Source: Ichthyobacteriaceae bacterium
GTDB lineage: Bacteria; Bacteroidota; Bacteroidia; Flavobacteriales; JADGDT01
Assembly: GCA_016744755.1 (NCBI GenBank)
Contig: JADGDT010000023.1
Location: 1 to 36,169, forward strand
Length of the DNA stretch: 36,169 nt
Direction of reading: 5' to 3'
Shown here: one piece after another, positions 1 to 9,714 of the stretch
How positions within the stretch are numbered: position 1 is the stretch's first letter
How the letters are laid out: each line of letters begins with the position of its first letter
The notes under the pieces: model-generated
Told to the model about the DNA's origin: nothing
What the model saw: the letters and a program-made list of their open reading frames with translations, nothing else
Databases searched by the model: none
Translations under genes and position numbers: made by a program

Positions 1-523
1 CAGAATCTGTTTCATCTAAAATAGCAAGAGTTGGCTCTAGCATAGCCATCTGGAAAATTTCGTTTCTCTTTTTCTCTCCTCCCGAAAAACCTTGGTTTAA
101 AGATCGAGATAAGAATTTCCTATCTAATTCTAGTAAAGCAGATTTTTGTTTTATAAGTTTCAAAAGCTTAGAAGGACTTATATCTTCCTTTCCTTGTGAA
201 GCTCTTTTTGCATTAATCGCAGCTTTAATAAAATTAGTTACTGTTACACCAGGAATTTCAACAGGATGTTGGAAGGACATAAAGATACCCTTGTTAGCTC
301 TTTCTTCTGGAGCAAGCTCGTTTATCACTTCTCCTTGAAACTCTATAGTACCACCATCTACATCAAATGTATTTTTACCTGCAATAACTGCCGAAAGTGT
401 ACTTTTTCCAGAACCATTTGGTCCCATAACTGCATGTACTTCTCCTGGTTTTATTTCGAGGTTTAATCTTTTCAATATTTCTTTGCCATCTATCGAGGCA
501 CTTAAATCTTTTATTTTTAACAT
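1..523 (-). CDS. sufC: Fe-S cluster assembly ATPase SufC (truncated at window edge)
   Basis: Minus-strand translation from the CAT at 521-523 gives MLKIKDLSASIDGKEILKRLNLEIKPGEVHAVMGPNGSGKSTLSAVIAGK...; Walker A GPNGSGKST and ABC signature SGGEKKRNE; adjacent to sufB. Confidence 0.93.
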   Translation of the reverse strand, partial: MLKIKDLSASIDGKEILKRLNLEIKPGEVHAVMGPNGSGKSTLSAVIAGKNTFDVDGGTIEFQGEVINELAPEERANKGIFMSFQHPVEIPGVTVTNFIKAAINAKRASQGKEDISPSKLLKLIKQKSALLELDRKFLSRSLNQGFSGGEKKRNEIFQMAMLEPTLAILDETDS

Positions 524-582
524 AACAAAATGTTGTTTATTCGTTTATTTGTTTACTATATCATTTCGACTAAGCGACAGTG

Positions 583-621
583 CATGGAGAAATCTATTCT
601 AGTAGAGATATCTCCACTATG
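583..621. repeat. Imperfect inverted repeat between sufC and sufB
   Basis: tggagaaatct (585-595) pairs with agagatatctcca (604-616), preceded by catttcgactaagcgacag; looks like a dispersed Bacteroidota palindromic repeat. Confidence 0.5.
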
Positions 622-658
622 TTCATTTCATTCTCTTCATTAGATATGACGTATAATG

Positions 659-2128
659 TTATCCTACAGACCCCTCTAGCGAAATCTCAAGTAATTTTTG
701 AGCTTCAACAGCGAATTCCATAGGTAGTTTATTTAGTACTTCTTTACCAAAACCATTTACAATTAATGCAACTGCTTTTTCTGTGTCAATACCACGCTGA
801 TTGCAGTAGAATAATTGATCTTCAGATATTTTTGAAGTTGTTGCTTCGTGCTCGATATGAGATGTAGAATTTTTAGCTTCGATATAAGGGAAGGTGTGAG
901 CTCCACAAGTATCTCCCATCAACAACGAATCACACTGGCTAAAGTTTTTTGTGTTTTTTGCATTTGGAGCAATCTTTACCAGACCTCGGTAGCTGTTTTG
1001 TGAATTACCTGCCGATATACCTTTCGAAATAATTGTACTCTTGGTATTGTTTCCAAGGTGAATCATTTTTGTGCCAGTATCTGCTTGTTGGTAATTATTT
1101 GTTACAGCAATCGAATAAAATTCGCCTACAGATCCATCTCCTTTTAAAATTGTAGAAGGATATTTCCACGTTACAGCAGAACCAGTTTCAACCTGTGTCC
1201 ACGAAATTTTAGCATTTTTTTCTGCTAAAGCTCTTTTTGTAACGAAATTGAAAACTCCCCCTTTACCTTCTTTATTTCCAGGGTACCAGTTCTGAACAGT
1301 AGAGTATTTTATTTCGGCATCCTCCATAGCTATTAATTCTACAACAGCTGCGTGAAGTTGGTTTTCATCTCGTTGAGGAGCAGTACAACCTTCTAGGTAA
1401 CTTACTCTAGCACCTTTGTCGGCAATAACAAGTGTTCTTTCGAACTGACCTGTACCGCTTTCGTTAATTCTAAAATATGTAGAAAGTTCCATTGGGCATA
1501 AAACACCTTCAGGGATATAACAGAAAGATCCGTCAGTAAATACAGCAGAATTTAATGCCGAATAGAAATTGTCTTTCACCGGAACAACTGATCCCATATA
1601 TTTTCTAACTAATTCAGGATGTTCTTTTATAGCATCTGAAATACTCATGAAAATAATTCCTTTTTTTGCAAGAGTATCTTGGAAAGTAGTTTTTACAGAA
1701 ACAGAATCCATTACTACATCTACTGCAACGGCAACTCCCGAAAGTCTTTTTTGTTCGTCTAAAGAAATTCCTAAACGTTGGAAAGTATCTAGTAACTCAG
1801 GATCTACTTCATCTAAACTTTCTAATTCAGGCTTAGGTTTTGGAGCTGAGTAGTAAGAAATATCTTGGAAGTTAGGAGTAGGATAATCTACATGTGCCCA
1901 ATTAGGTTCTTCCATTTCTTTCCATGCTTTGAATGCGTTTAATCTCCATTCTAGCAACCATTCTGGCTCTTCTTTTTTAGCCGAAATTCCACGAATAACA
2001 TTTTCGTTCAAACCCTTAGCAAATGTGTCAGACTCTATGTCTGTTACAAATCCGTATTTGTAGTCATTTGATGTTAATTCATCTATAATTTTATCTTCTT
2101 CTTGTTTTGCCATAAAGCTAAGCTTCAA
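659..2128 (-). CDS. sufB: Fe-S cluster assembly protein SufB
   Basis: 489-aa ORF with SufB motifs ([91 protein letters not shown]). Confidence 0.97.
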   Translation of the reverse strand: MKLSFMAKQEEDKIIDELTSNDYKYGFVTDIESDTFAKGLNENVIRGISAKKEEPEWLLEWRLNAFKAWKEMEEPNWAHVDYPTPNFQDISYYSAPKPKPELESLDEVDPELLDTFQRLGISLDEQKRLSGVAVAVDVVMDSVSVKTTFQDTLAKKGIIFMSISDAIKEHPELVRKYMGSVVPVKDNFYSALNSAVFTDGSFCYIPEGVLCPMELSTYFRINESGTGQFERTLVIADKGARVSYLEGCTAPQRDENQLHAAVVELIAMEDAEIKYSTVQNWYPGNKEGKGGVFNFVTKRALAEKNAKISWTQVETGSAVTWKYPSTILKGDGSVGEFYSIAVTNNYQQADTGTKMIHLGNNTKSTIISKGISAGNSQNSYRGLVKIAPNAKNTKNFSQCDSLLMGDTCGAHTFPYIEAKNSTSHIEHEATTSKISEDQLFYCNQRGIDTEKAVALIVNGFGKEVLNKLPMEFAVEAQKLLEISLEGSVG

Positions 2129-2329
2129 TTTATATCGTTTTCACGACTTAAAAAACTTAAAATTTTAAAATCCAAATAGTTAGTATTTATATTTAGATTT
2201 AATATAAATAAAGTTTTGTATTTAGGTCGCAAATGTAATGATTTTAGAGGTAATAGCCTTTAATCTTATGATGAATTGCTATTCTAATGTTTTATTTGAA
2301 AATAGAGCAAATCTATAGTGGGTCTTGAG

Positions 2330-2364
2330 TTGTTGAATTGTTTAACTGTTAAACAGTTTAACTG
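2330..2364 (-). repeat. Short period-8 array (CAGTTAAA-like, minus orientation)
   Basis: Reverse complement reads cagttaaa ctgtttaa cagttaaa caattcaa caa; same family as the array at 36022-36101. Confidence 0.55.
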
Positions 2365-2408
2365 AAGAGAGGAGGTGTGTTTATTGAAAAAATATGATAA
2401 TTTTGTAA

Positions 2409-2483
2409 CATCAAACATCAAACATCAAACATCAAACATCAAACATCAAACATCAAACATCAAACATCAAACATCAAACATCA
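2409..2483 (+). repeat. Heptanucleotide tandem array (CATCAAA)x10.7
   Basis: Counted directly: ten perfect 7-bp copies from 2409 plus a partial copy, ending 2 bp before ATG at 2486. Confidence 0.95.
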
Positions 2484-2485
2484 GT

Positions 2486-2932
2486 ATGGAAAGTGTATTG
2501 CAGTACGACGATAATTATTTTATGAGGAAAGCTTTGGAGGAAGCAGAGTATGCAATGGAGATGGGAGAAGTACCTGTTGGAGCGATTATAGTTGCTAATA
2601 ATCAGATTATTGCAAGAGCTCATAATCTTACTGAAACATTGAATGATGTAACTGCTCATGCCGAGATGCAAGCAATTACAGCTGCAGCAGATGCAATAGG
2701 AGGGAAGTATCTGAAAGATTGTACCATGTATGTAACTATGGAGCCTTGCCAGATGTGTGCCGGGGCTTTGTATTGGACTCAGATTAAAAGAGTGGTTTTT
2801 GGAGCATCTGACGAAAAGCGGGGTTATAGAAATATGGGTACTCAAATTCATCCTAAAACAGAAGTTACACAAGGAATAATGGTAGAGGAGTGTTCTAGTA
2901 TTGTAACAGACTTTTTTAAGAAAAAGAGATAG
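2486..2932 (+). CDS. tadA: tRNA adenosine(34) deaminase TadA / nucleoside deaminase
   Basis: MESVLQYDDNYFMRKALEEAEYAMEMGEVPVGAIIV...TAHAEMQAI...MEPCQMCAGAL; HAE and PCxxC zinc motifs. The ORF can extend to GTG 2375, but that extension is mostly the heptanucleotide array. Confidence 0.93.
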   Translation: MESVLQYDDNYFMRKALEEAEYAMEMGEVPVGAIIVANNQIIARAHNLTETLNDVTAHAEMQAITAAADAIGGKYLKDCTMYVTMEPCQMCAGALYWTQIKRVVFGASDEKRGYRNMGTQIHPKTEVTQGIMVEECSSIVTDFFKKKR

Positions 2933-2946
2933 AGGGTTTCATTAAG

Positions 2947-3080
2947 CTGGTTCGGCTCTGGTTCGGCTCTGGTTCGGCTCTGGTTCGGCTCTGGTTCGGC
3001 TCCGCTCACCAACCACGCTCACCAACCACGCTCACCAACCGCGCTCGCCAACCGCGCTCACCAACCACGCTCACCAACCA
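2947..3080. repeat. Composite tandem array 1: 11-mer ctggttcggct x5 (2947-3001), then 13-mer cgctcaccaacc(a/g) x6 (3003-3080)
   Basis: Units counted directly; GC-rich compared with flanks. Confidence 0.95.
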
Positions 3081-3102
3081 CACTCAGGAATAAAGTTCAA
3101 AT

Positions 3103-3269
3103 CTGGTTCGATTCTGGTTCGATTCTGGTTCGGCTCTGGTTCGGCTCTGGTTCGGCTCTGGTTCGGCTCTGGTTCGGCTCTGGTTCGGCTCCGCTCACCA
3201 ACCACGCTCACCAACCGCGCTCACCAACCGCGCTCACCAACCACGCTCACCAACCACGCTCACCAACTA
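3103..3269. repeat. Composite tandem array 2: 11-mer ctggttcg(gc/at)t x8 (3103-3190), then 13-mer cgctcaccaacc(a/g) x6 (3192-3269)
   Basis: Units counted directly; same order and junction as array 1. Confidence 0.95.
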
Positions 3270-3396
3270 TACCCACTAATCAAGTTCACTGTCTTATGGT
3301 AAACAAGGACAAAATGAAAAAAGTTTAAAGTCAAAAATTTAAAGTCAAAAGTTAAAAGTCAAAAGTTAAAAGGTAGAAATATGATTTTTTAATTTT

Positions 3397-3469
3397 GCAA
3401 CACGCAACACGCAACACGCAACACGCAACACGGTTTCTGAGCGTAGCCGAAGGACGTAACTAGCAACAC
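3397..3469. repeat. Heptanucleotide array gcaacac x5 (3397-3431) plus one displaced copy (3463-3469)
   Basis: Direct count; displaced copy separated by tttctgagcgtagccgaaggacgtaac-like sequence. Confidence 0.85.
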
Positions 3470-3472
3470 GCT

Positions 3473-4108
3473 CTACAACATAGAAACAATCAATTTTAAT
3501 CCAAAGAATATCAAAACAGAACCTAGAATTTTATTTATTAAACCTTCTTGTTTTAAGTATATCGATTTTATTTTAGGTTTTGTAAAGAAGTAGGCTACTA
3601 GGCCAAACCAAATAAATGTAATTAAAATCATTATTAGTCCAATTCCAAAAGATAGAGATTTAGGAGAATCAGGAGAAATCACAACTGTAAAAATACTGAT
3701 GAAATAAAGTGCTGCTTTTGCATTTAGTAGGTTGGTAATTATACCCATCTTAATTGCTTCAAAAATTGATATTTCTTGTACTTGTTCTACCTCCGATTTA
3801 TTCTTTTTTACCTCTAACTTTGATTTGATTATCCCAAATGCTTGTAGCCCAATGAAGATTAGATAGATTGCTCCTAGCACTTGAACAACGTTCATCAACC
3901 ACGGATTATTATCAATGTACTGTACTCCAAAAATACTGTAAGAGATATGGAATATATTCCCCAAAGCAAAACCTAAGCCTGTGTAAATTCCAATTTTGCG
4001 TGAGTATTGGAGTGTATTTTTTATCTCTAAGAAAAAGTCAGGCCCTGGAGAACTAACTGCTAGCATGTGTATTAGAACTACTGCTAGAGTTTCGTTTAAA
4101 TACTCCAT
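3473..4108 (-). CDS. LysE/RhtB family amino-acid exporter
   Basis: 211-aa polytopic membrane protein with N-terminal MLAVSSPGPDFFL typical of LysE/RhtB. Confidence 0.85.
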   Translation of the reverse strand: MEYLNETLAVVLIHMLAVSSPGPDFFLEIKNTLQYSRKIGIYTGLGFALGNIFHISYSIFGVQYIDNNPWLMNVVQVLGAIYLIFIGLQAFGIIKSKLEVKKNKSEVEQVQEISIFEAIKMGIITNLLNAKAALYFISIFTVVISPDSPKSLSFGIGLIMILITFIWFGLVAYFFTKPKIKSIYLKQEGLINKILGSVLIFFGLKLIVSML

Positions 4109-4110
4109 TA

Positions 4111-4674
4111 TTACTCTTTGGGTCTGATTATAGGATTGTACAATTCAGGATGTTTACCTGTTACATTCTTATAGAAATCTTGAATTATTTTGAAGTCAGC
4201 ATCCATATCATCAGTAGGAGTAACTAATTTTCCTATTCCAATTTCTTTGGTCTTATAATCTAAAAATCCTAAAGCTATAGGTACTTCTGCTTTTTTAGCA
4301 ATATGATAAAATCCTGTTTTCCATTTTTCAACGTACGATCTTGTCCCCTCTGCAGGTACAATTAGTACAAGATTATCTCTATTTTCTAATAATTCACTTG
4401 CATAATCTACAAGATTACTGCCTTTACTTCTATCAACACCTATGGCTCCCATAGAACGTAGAATCCCACCTAAGAAAGATTTTGTATAGCTGTCTTTGAT
4501 AAAAAAACCTATATTAGTTTCATACTTCCAAAAGGTAAGTATGGTATAAGGGAAGTCCCAATTACTTGTATGAGGAGCTGCAATTATAACACACTTGTTA
4601 ACGTTATTAAGAGTATCAAAAGATGTTTTCCAACCAAAAAGCTTGAGTAATATTGATGCTATTATTTTTTTCAT
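4111..4674 (-). CDS. 1-acyl-sn-glycerol-3-phosphate acyltransferase-like (PlsC domain)
   Basis: IIAAPHTSNWDFPYTI (variant HX4D), PAEGTRSYVEKWKTGFYHIA. Confidence 0.82.
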   Translation of the reverse strand: MKKIIASILLKLFGWKTSFDTLNNVNKCVIIAAPHTSNWDFPYTILTFWKYETNIGFFIKDSYTKSFLGGILRSMGAIGVDRSKGSNLVDYASELLENRDNLVLIVPAEGTRSYVEKWKTGFYHIAKKAEVPIALGFLDYKTKEIGIGKLVTPTDDMDADFKIIQDFYKNVTGKHPELYNPIIRPKE

Positions 4675-4789
4675 ATAGTTTTAAGACAAAAGTAAAAGTA
4701 TTAATGTAAAAGGATTTTGCAAAAGTAGAAAGTTTTAAGACAAAAGGCAAAAGTTACTTCTTCTATGTATTTTTACTGTTCTTATACAT

Positions 4790-4870
4790 TGGTTTGACTC
4801 TGGTTCGACTACGCTCACCAACCACGTTATTCAATCACGTTCATAAACTAAGATCATCAACCACACTTAT
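4790..4870. repeat. Decayed copy of the 11-mer/13-mer composite array
   Basis: ggtttgactctggttcgactacgctcaccaaccacgttattcaatcacgttcataaac... keeps 11-mer then 13-mer order with mutated units. Confidence 0.7.
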
Positions 4871-4918
4871 AAATTACACATGGTAAGAAAACAAAGCCAA
4901 AATTTAATTGTCAATCTA

Positions 4919-6361
4919 TTATTCTTCGAAATATTCATCTTTGAAACCTATAAGATATAATTTCTTTTTTGCTCTGGTAACTGCTGTGTAAAGCCACCTT
5001 AAGTATTCTTTATCAATCTCTCCTGTAGGGAGCCAAGCTTGCTCAACAAAAACATTACTCCACTGTCCACCTTGCGATTTATGACAAGTTACAGCGTAGG
5101 CAAATTTAACTTGAAGTGCATTAAAATATGGATTTTCTTTTACTTTTTTATATTTCTTGGATTTACTTTTCTCGTCTTCGTAATCTTTGTTAACTTCCTG
5201 ATAAAGCTTATTGCTCTCCTCGTATGGTAACGATGGACCATCAACAGTTAGTGTATCTAGCATTATTACAGTTTCAAAACTTGCCTCATCAGGATAATCT
5301 ACTAACTGTACTTCAACTTCGGCAAACCGGAATCCATATAATTCTTTTATGGATTGTATTCTTAATACTTCAATAGTATCGCCATTAGCAATAAATCCAG
5401 GAGCTGATGTTGAATCTAGCCAAAAGTAATTGTTCTTTACAACCATAAGAATATCACCTGTAGCAATTTCGTTTTCGAGCATACGAATTTGAGCTCTGAT
5501 TTGTTGATTGTACAAATTTGCCCTTTTGTTTGATCTTACAATAATTGTAGTATCTTCAATTCCAGCATTAGAGTAACTATCAGCAATAGCACTTTCAATG
5601 TCGTACCCGTCAGTTAACCTGATAACTTCAGTCTGGTTATCAAGATTGAATTTAAAATCATCGAAATAATTATTCTCTTGATTGAATCTTAAAGTAGTTG
5701 CATTTTTCAAAATACCAGAATCAGCATCTTGCCTAAGAACTTCTTTAAGTTGGAATTCTAGCACTTTTTTGTTGTATCTAAGCGATAGGTTATTTGCATC
5801 AAGAGCTGGGCTGATATCGAGGTGTACAGGAGGAAGTTGAGCTTCGTCGCCAATAAAGATAATCTTACATCTCTTTCCGCCATCAACAAATTCCATAAAA
5901 TCATCTAGTAATGATCCACCTGCAAACATTTTACCATCAATTTGAGTGTCAGGAATCATAGATGCTTCATCAACAATAAAAATTGTATCTGCGGATGTGT
6001 TATTTTGTTTTACAAACTTAACACCAATATCGCTACTAGGTTTTGGTTTGTAGATTCTACGATGTATTGTGAATGCTTTCTTCTTTGAATACGATGCAAT
6101 TACTTTAGCAGCTCTACCTGTAGGGGCAAGTAATGCGGATTTCTTTTTTACATGCCAAAGTAAATTTACTACAGTAGAAATTACTGTAGTTTTTCCAGTA
6201 CCAGCATATCCCTTTAACAGTAACAATTCGTCCTTATCATCAGAAAAAATATACTTTGATATACCTCTTATAAGTTCGTGTTGATCTTTTGTAGGGGTGA
6301 AAGGAAATCTACTTATGATTAATTTTTGAAATTTATCTGCATCCATAAAAATAAAATACAA
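4919..6361 (-). CDS. RecD-like ATP-dependent DNA helicase (AAA_30 / UvrD_C_2)
   Basis: Walker A LLLKGYAGTGKTTVIS, IVDEASMIPD, IFIGDEAQLPPV, C-terminal FAYAVTCHKSQGGQWSNVFV and YTAVTRAKKKLYLIG. Start may be an internal Met such as MDADKF. Confidence 0.9.
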   Translation of the reverse strand: MYFIFMDADKFQKLIISRFPFTPTKDQHELIRGISKYIFSDDKDELLLLKGYAGTGKTTVISTVVNLLWHVKKKSALLAPTGRAAKVIASYSKKKAFTIHRRIYKPKPSSDIGVKFVKQNNTSADTIFIVDEASMIPDTQIDGKMFAGGSLLDDFMEFVDGGKRCKIIFIGDEAQLPPVHLDISPALDANNLSLRYNKKVLEFQLKEVLRQDADSGILKNATTLRFNQENNYFDDFKFNLDNQTEVIRLTDGYDIESAIADSYSNAGIEDTTIIVRSNKRANLYNQQIRAQIRMLENEIATGDILMVVKNNYFWLDSTSAPGFIANGDTIEVLRIQSIKELYGFRFAEVEVQLVDYPDEASFETVIMLDTLTVDGPSLPYEESNKLYQEVNKDYEDEKSKSKKYKKVKENPYFNALQVKFAYAVTCHKSQGGQWSNVFVEQAWLPTGEIDKEYLRWLYTAVTRAKKKLYLIGFKDEYFEE

Positions 6362-6553
6362 GCGCGTAAAAAGCTTGTTTTAATGATTTTAAAAGCTGTT
6401 TGTTATAGTTTTTCATTGAAGACACAAAGTTACCTAATATATTATATATTGATAGTTGCTTAAAAACTTTTATGATTAAAAAAAAATTGTAGATTTGCAG
6501 GATTAAGTGAATGAAATTTTAGTAAACAACATAATAACAATTAAAGCTTAGAG

Positions 6554-7204
6554 ATGAAAATTTTAAGAATACTTCTTTGGATTCCTATTGCGTTTTTAGC
6601 GTATATCGTTTATAGTTCAGTAATGGATCCTATTCAGTTTGGCATTGAGAAACAAGCTCGTTACACAGATGCTATTGGTAACTTAATCGATGTTCGTAAA
6701 TCGGAGATTGCATACAAATCTGTAAATGGTAAATTTACAAACAATTGGGATAAGCTAGTTGAATTTGTAGATTCAGGGAAATTTACCCTTGTTTCTAGAA
6801 GAGATACAAGTTTTATGGATTACAATGAAACTTATCGTATGGATATGCTTAAAGAGGAGATAATAATTGATACTTTAGGGGTTGTTTCTGTAAGAGATTC
6901 ATTGTTTAAAACTAGTCTTTCTTATAAAACAATGATGAATGTACCTCATACTGATGGTATGAAATTTGAATTGAAGACTACAGTTGTCAATAAAAATGGG
7001 ATAAAAGTACCTGTATTTGTTGCACGTATTAAGAAAGCAGATTTGTTGAATGGTTTGAATTCTCAATTAGTACAAGAGGCTGTTGATGCTTTTGATGTGA
7101 AAGGACTTTATTTACAAGTTGGAGACTTAGAGCAATCAAGTGTTAGTGGAAACTGGCCTAAACCTTACGAGCCAGGGTTTAAAACTGGTAAAGCAAAAAA
7201 ATAA
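6554..7204 (+). CDS. Conserved hypothetical protein with N-terminal TM/signal anchor
   Basis: 216-aa ORF, N-terminal MKILRILLWIPIAFLAYIVYSS; co-oriented with the next two genes. Confidence 0.8.
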   Translation: MKILRILLWIPIAFLAYIVYSSVMDPIQFGIEKQARYTDAIGNLIDVRKSEIAYKSVNGKFTNNWDKLVEFVDSGKFTLVSRRDTSFMDYNETYRMDMLKEEIIIDTLGVVSVRDSLFKTSLSYKTMMNVPHTDGMKFELKTTVVNKNGIKVPVFVARIKKADLLNGLNSQLVQEAVDAFDVKGLYLQVGDLEQSSVSGNWPKPYEPGFKTGKAKK

Positions 7205-7234
7205 GATACAAAAAGATGCAACTGATTTCGAACT

Positions 7235-8080
7235 ATGTTGATACCTGTTTTACACAATGTTGATAAATCGTTAGAGTCAGACCATTTTAAGAAATTAATA
7301 TTATCCATCCAGTTAAAGCTGGATGGATTTTCTTTTTCTATACTTAACCAAGAACTGAATAAAGTTGTAGCCATTGTAGACCATAAGTTTGAAGATGCTA
7401 AGCATCCATTACAACTTTTAGAAAAAATTAAGGATATTTATAAAGAGAGTTCATTGTTAAATATGAATTTTTCTCAGGTAAAGGTATCTCATGTTAATAG
7501 AATTTCTACCCTTGTACCTATTGCCTTGTTTGATGATGATAATTTAAGGACATACCTCGAGTTTAACCATAAGTTATTGGAAAATGAATATATTACCTTC
7601 GACTTAACAAATACCGAAGACATTGCTAATGTTTATTCTCCATTTACGGTTGTAAATGATTTCTTTTTCGAGAAATATGGAGAGTTTACTTTTAAACACT
7701 TTTCAAGTGTTTTGATTGATAATTTTATAGATCAATCAAGTGTAAATCAAGAATTGAAAATGTTTGTACATGTGCAGAGCAATCAATTTGAGATTGTTGT
7801 GGTAGAAAATAAAAAGTTGATACTTTACAATTCATATCAATATAAAACAAAGGAAGACCTAGTGTATTACATCTTATTTGTTGCAGAGCAGTTAAGACAA
7901 AATCCAGAAGATTTTGACCTTGAGCTTTATGGAGAAATAGAACCTTACTCTGAGATTTACGCTTTAATTTACAAGTATGTAAGAAACGTATATTTTGGTA
8001 AAAGATTAGATAAACATCAATACTCGCATGAGTTAGATGGTATTAATGAGCATGATTTTTTTGTATTAATAAATCAATAG
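7235..8080 (+). CDS. DUF3822-like protein
   Basis: 281-aa ORF directly upstream of rsmD; sequence and context resemble DUF3822 of Bacteroidota. Confidence 0.7.
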   Translation: MLIPVLHNVDKSLESDHFKKLILSIQLKLDGFSFSILNQELNKVVAIVDHKFEDAKHPLQLLEKIKDIYKESSLLNMNFSQVKVSHVNRISTLVPIALFDDDNLRTYLEFNHKLLENEYITFDLTNTEDIANVYSPFTVVNDFFFEKYGEFTFKHFSSVLIDNFIDQSSVNQELKMFVHVQSNQFEIVVVENKKLILYNSYQYKTKEDLVYYILFVAEQLRQNPEDFDLELYGEIEPYSEIYALIYKYVRNVYFGKRLDKHQYSHELDGINEHDFFVLINQ

Positions 8081-8090
8081 AATTACACAG

Positions 8091-8642
8091 ATGAGAATTA
8101 TTTCAGGAAAACATAGAGGAAAGAAGTTAAGGGCACCAAAAACACTTCCAGTTAGACCAACTACCGATATGGCTAAGGAATCGCTTTTTAATATTCTTAA
8201 CAATCATTATTACTTTGATGGGGTTAAGGTTCTTGATTTATTTGCAGGTACAGGAAATGTAAGTTTAGAGTTTGCCTCAAGAGGATCGGAAGATGTGACT
8301 GCTGTAGATTTGGATTCTGGTTGTATTAAATTTATTAGACAAATGTCTGATGAGCTTAAGTTAGAAGAAGGATTTACAATTGTACAGGAAGATGTTTTCA
8401 AGTATTTGAAGAAAGCTAAAGCCAAGTCAAATATTATTTTTGCTGATCCACCTTACGCTTTCGAGCAAGATGAATTTGAATCTATTCCAAAAATAATATT
8501 TGAAAGAGGACTTCTAGAAGAAGGAGGAATGTTGATAGTTGAGCATTTCCAAAAAATGGACTTGTCTCATCTAGAAAATTATAGTTTCAATAGAAAATAC
8601 GGTTCATCTGTATTTAGTTTCTTCGAATTGCCAGAGAAATAG
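8091..8642 (+). CDS. rsmD: 16S rRNA (guanine(966)-N(2))-methyltransferase RsmD
   Basis: MRIISGKHRGKKLRAPKTLPVRPTTDMAKESLFNIL, VLDLFAGTGNVSLEFASRG, IIFADPPYAF. Confidence 0.95.
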   Translation: MRIISGKHRGKKLRAPKTLPVRPTTDMAKESLFNILNNHYYFDGVKVLDLFAGTGNVSLEFASRGSEDVTAVDLDSGCIKFIRQMSDELKLEEGFTIVQEDVFKYLKKAKAKSNIIFADPPYAFEQDEFESIPKIIFERGLLEEGGMLIVEHFQKMDLSHLENYSFNRKYGSSVFSFFELPEK

Positions 8643-8649
8643 CAATTAC

Positions 8650-9714
8650 TTATTCATCGTTTTTATTAAGCTGGTCTAGAATATTATATTTAGTTTGTTT
8701 TTCTTTCCACCTATCTCTCGCATGTTTTTGCATATCGATTATGGTATCTTTTTCATCCATTATTTCAAGTCCTAGAAGTGTTTCAATAATATCTTCCATT
8801 GTTACAATTCCATCTAAACCGCCATATTCATCTACAATTAAGGCTATATGTTCTTTCTTTTCTAGTAGTTTTTCCCATAGGTTATAAAGAACCATGCTAT
8901 TGGGTACAATGACAATATTACGTTTAATATCTTTCAGTTTTAATTGATGTTGATCTTCTGCTAATTTTTCAAAAACTGTTTGCCTAATAACGTAACCTGT
9001 TATATTTTCATCATTATTAGAATATACAGGTATTCTAGAGAATTTTAAATAGTCTTTATTTTTTAGGAAATCATCTAAAAGTATATTTTCAGAAGCAACA
9101 GCAACAACAATTCTAGGAGTCATAATTTCTGTTACTTTCACATTTTTAAGCCTAAGTAAATTTTGAATTATTTTATGCTCTTTTTCGGTAAAAATACCTT
9201 CATCTGTACCTATGCTTGCCAATGCGGCAATTTCTTCCCTGCTAGTTGTTTGTTCGTTATTGTTTTTAGAAATAACTCTGGTGATAACAGATGAAATTAC
9301 AACTAACGGATAAGTAATAACTATCATTCCTTTAATCGTATAAGCTGTAATTTTAGTTATGCTCCTCCAATACCTAGCACCTATGGTTTTTGGGATAATT
9401 TCGGTTAAAACTAAAATCAGTATTGTCAATATTGCAGATACAATTCCAAAATATGATTCGCCATATATTTTTACAGCTTGAGCTCCTACTCCTGCTGCAC
9501 CAACTGTATGGGCTACGGTATTCAAAGATAAGATAGCAGATAATGGTTTGTCAATATTTGTTTTTAGGTCAAGAAATATTTTAGCCCAAGGTTTTCCATC
9601 TTCATGTTTTACGATAAGGAAAGATTTGGGAGTAGAAAGCAAAACTGTTTCCATTATAGAGCATAGAAATGAAACAAATAATGCAAGGAATAAATAGGCT
9701 AAAAGAGTTATCAT
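8650..9714 (-). CDS. CNNM/CBS-domain protein (hemolysin/CorC-like)
   Basis: N-terminal CNNM TM domain, LTEIIPKTIGARYW, VTEIMTPRIVVAV and VDEYGGLDGIVTMEDIIETLLGLEI. Confidence 0.9.
   Translation of the reverse strand: MITLLAYLFLALFVSFLCSIMETVLLSTPKSFLIVKHEDGKPWAKIFLDLKTNIDKPLSAILSLNTVAHTVGAAGVGAQAVKIYGESYFGIVSAILTILILVLTEIIPKTIGARYWRSITKITAYTIKGMIVITYPLVVISSVITRVISKNNNEQTTSREEIAALASIGTDEGIFTEKEHKIIQNLLRLKNVKVTEIMTPRIVVAVASENILLDDFLKNKDYLKFSRIPVYSNNDENITGYVIRQTVFEKLAEDQHQLKLKDIKRNIVIVPNSMVLYNLWEKLLEKKEHIALIVDEYGGLDGIVTMEDIIETLLGLEIMDEKDTIIDMQKHARDRWKEKQTKYNILDQLNKNDE

Noticed and set aside
1569-1853. 94-aa plus-strand ORF
   Set aside because: Antisense to sufB coding sequence; shadow ORF.
2474-2872. 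132-aa minus-strand ORF
   Set aside because: Antisense to tadA; cysteine/histidine-rich shadow translation with no recognisable family.
2947-3269. CRISPR array
   Set aside because: Units are 11 and 13 bp and contiguous, with no unique spacers and no cas genes nearby.
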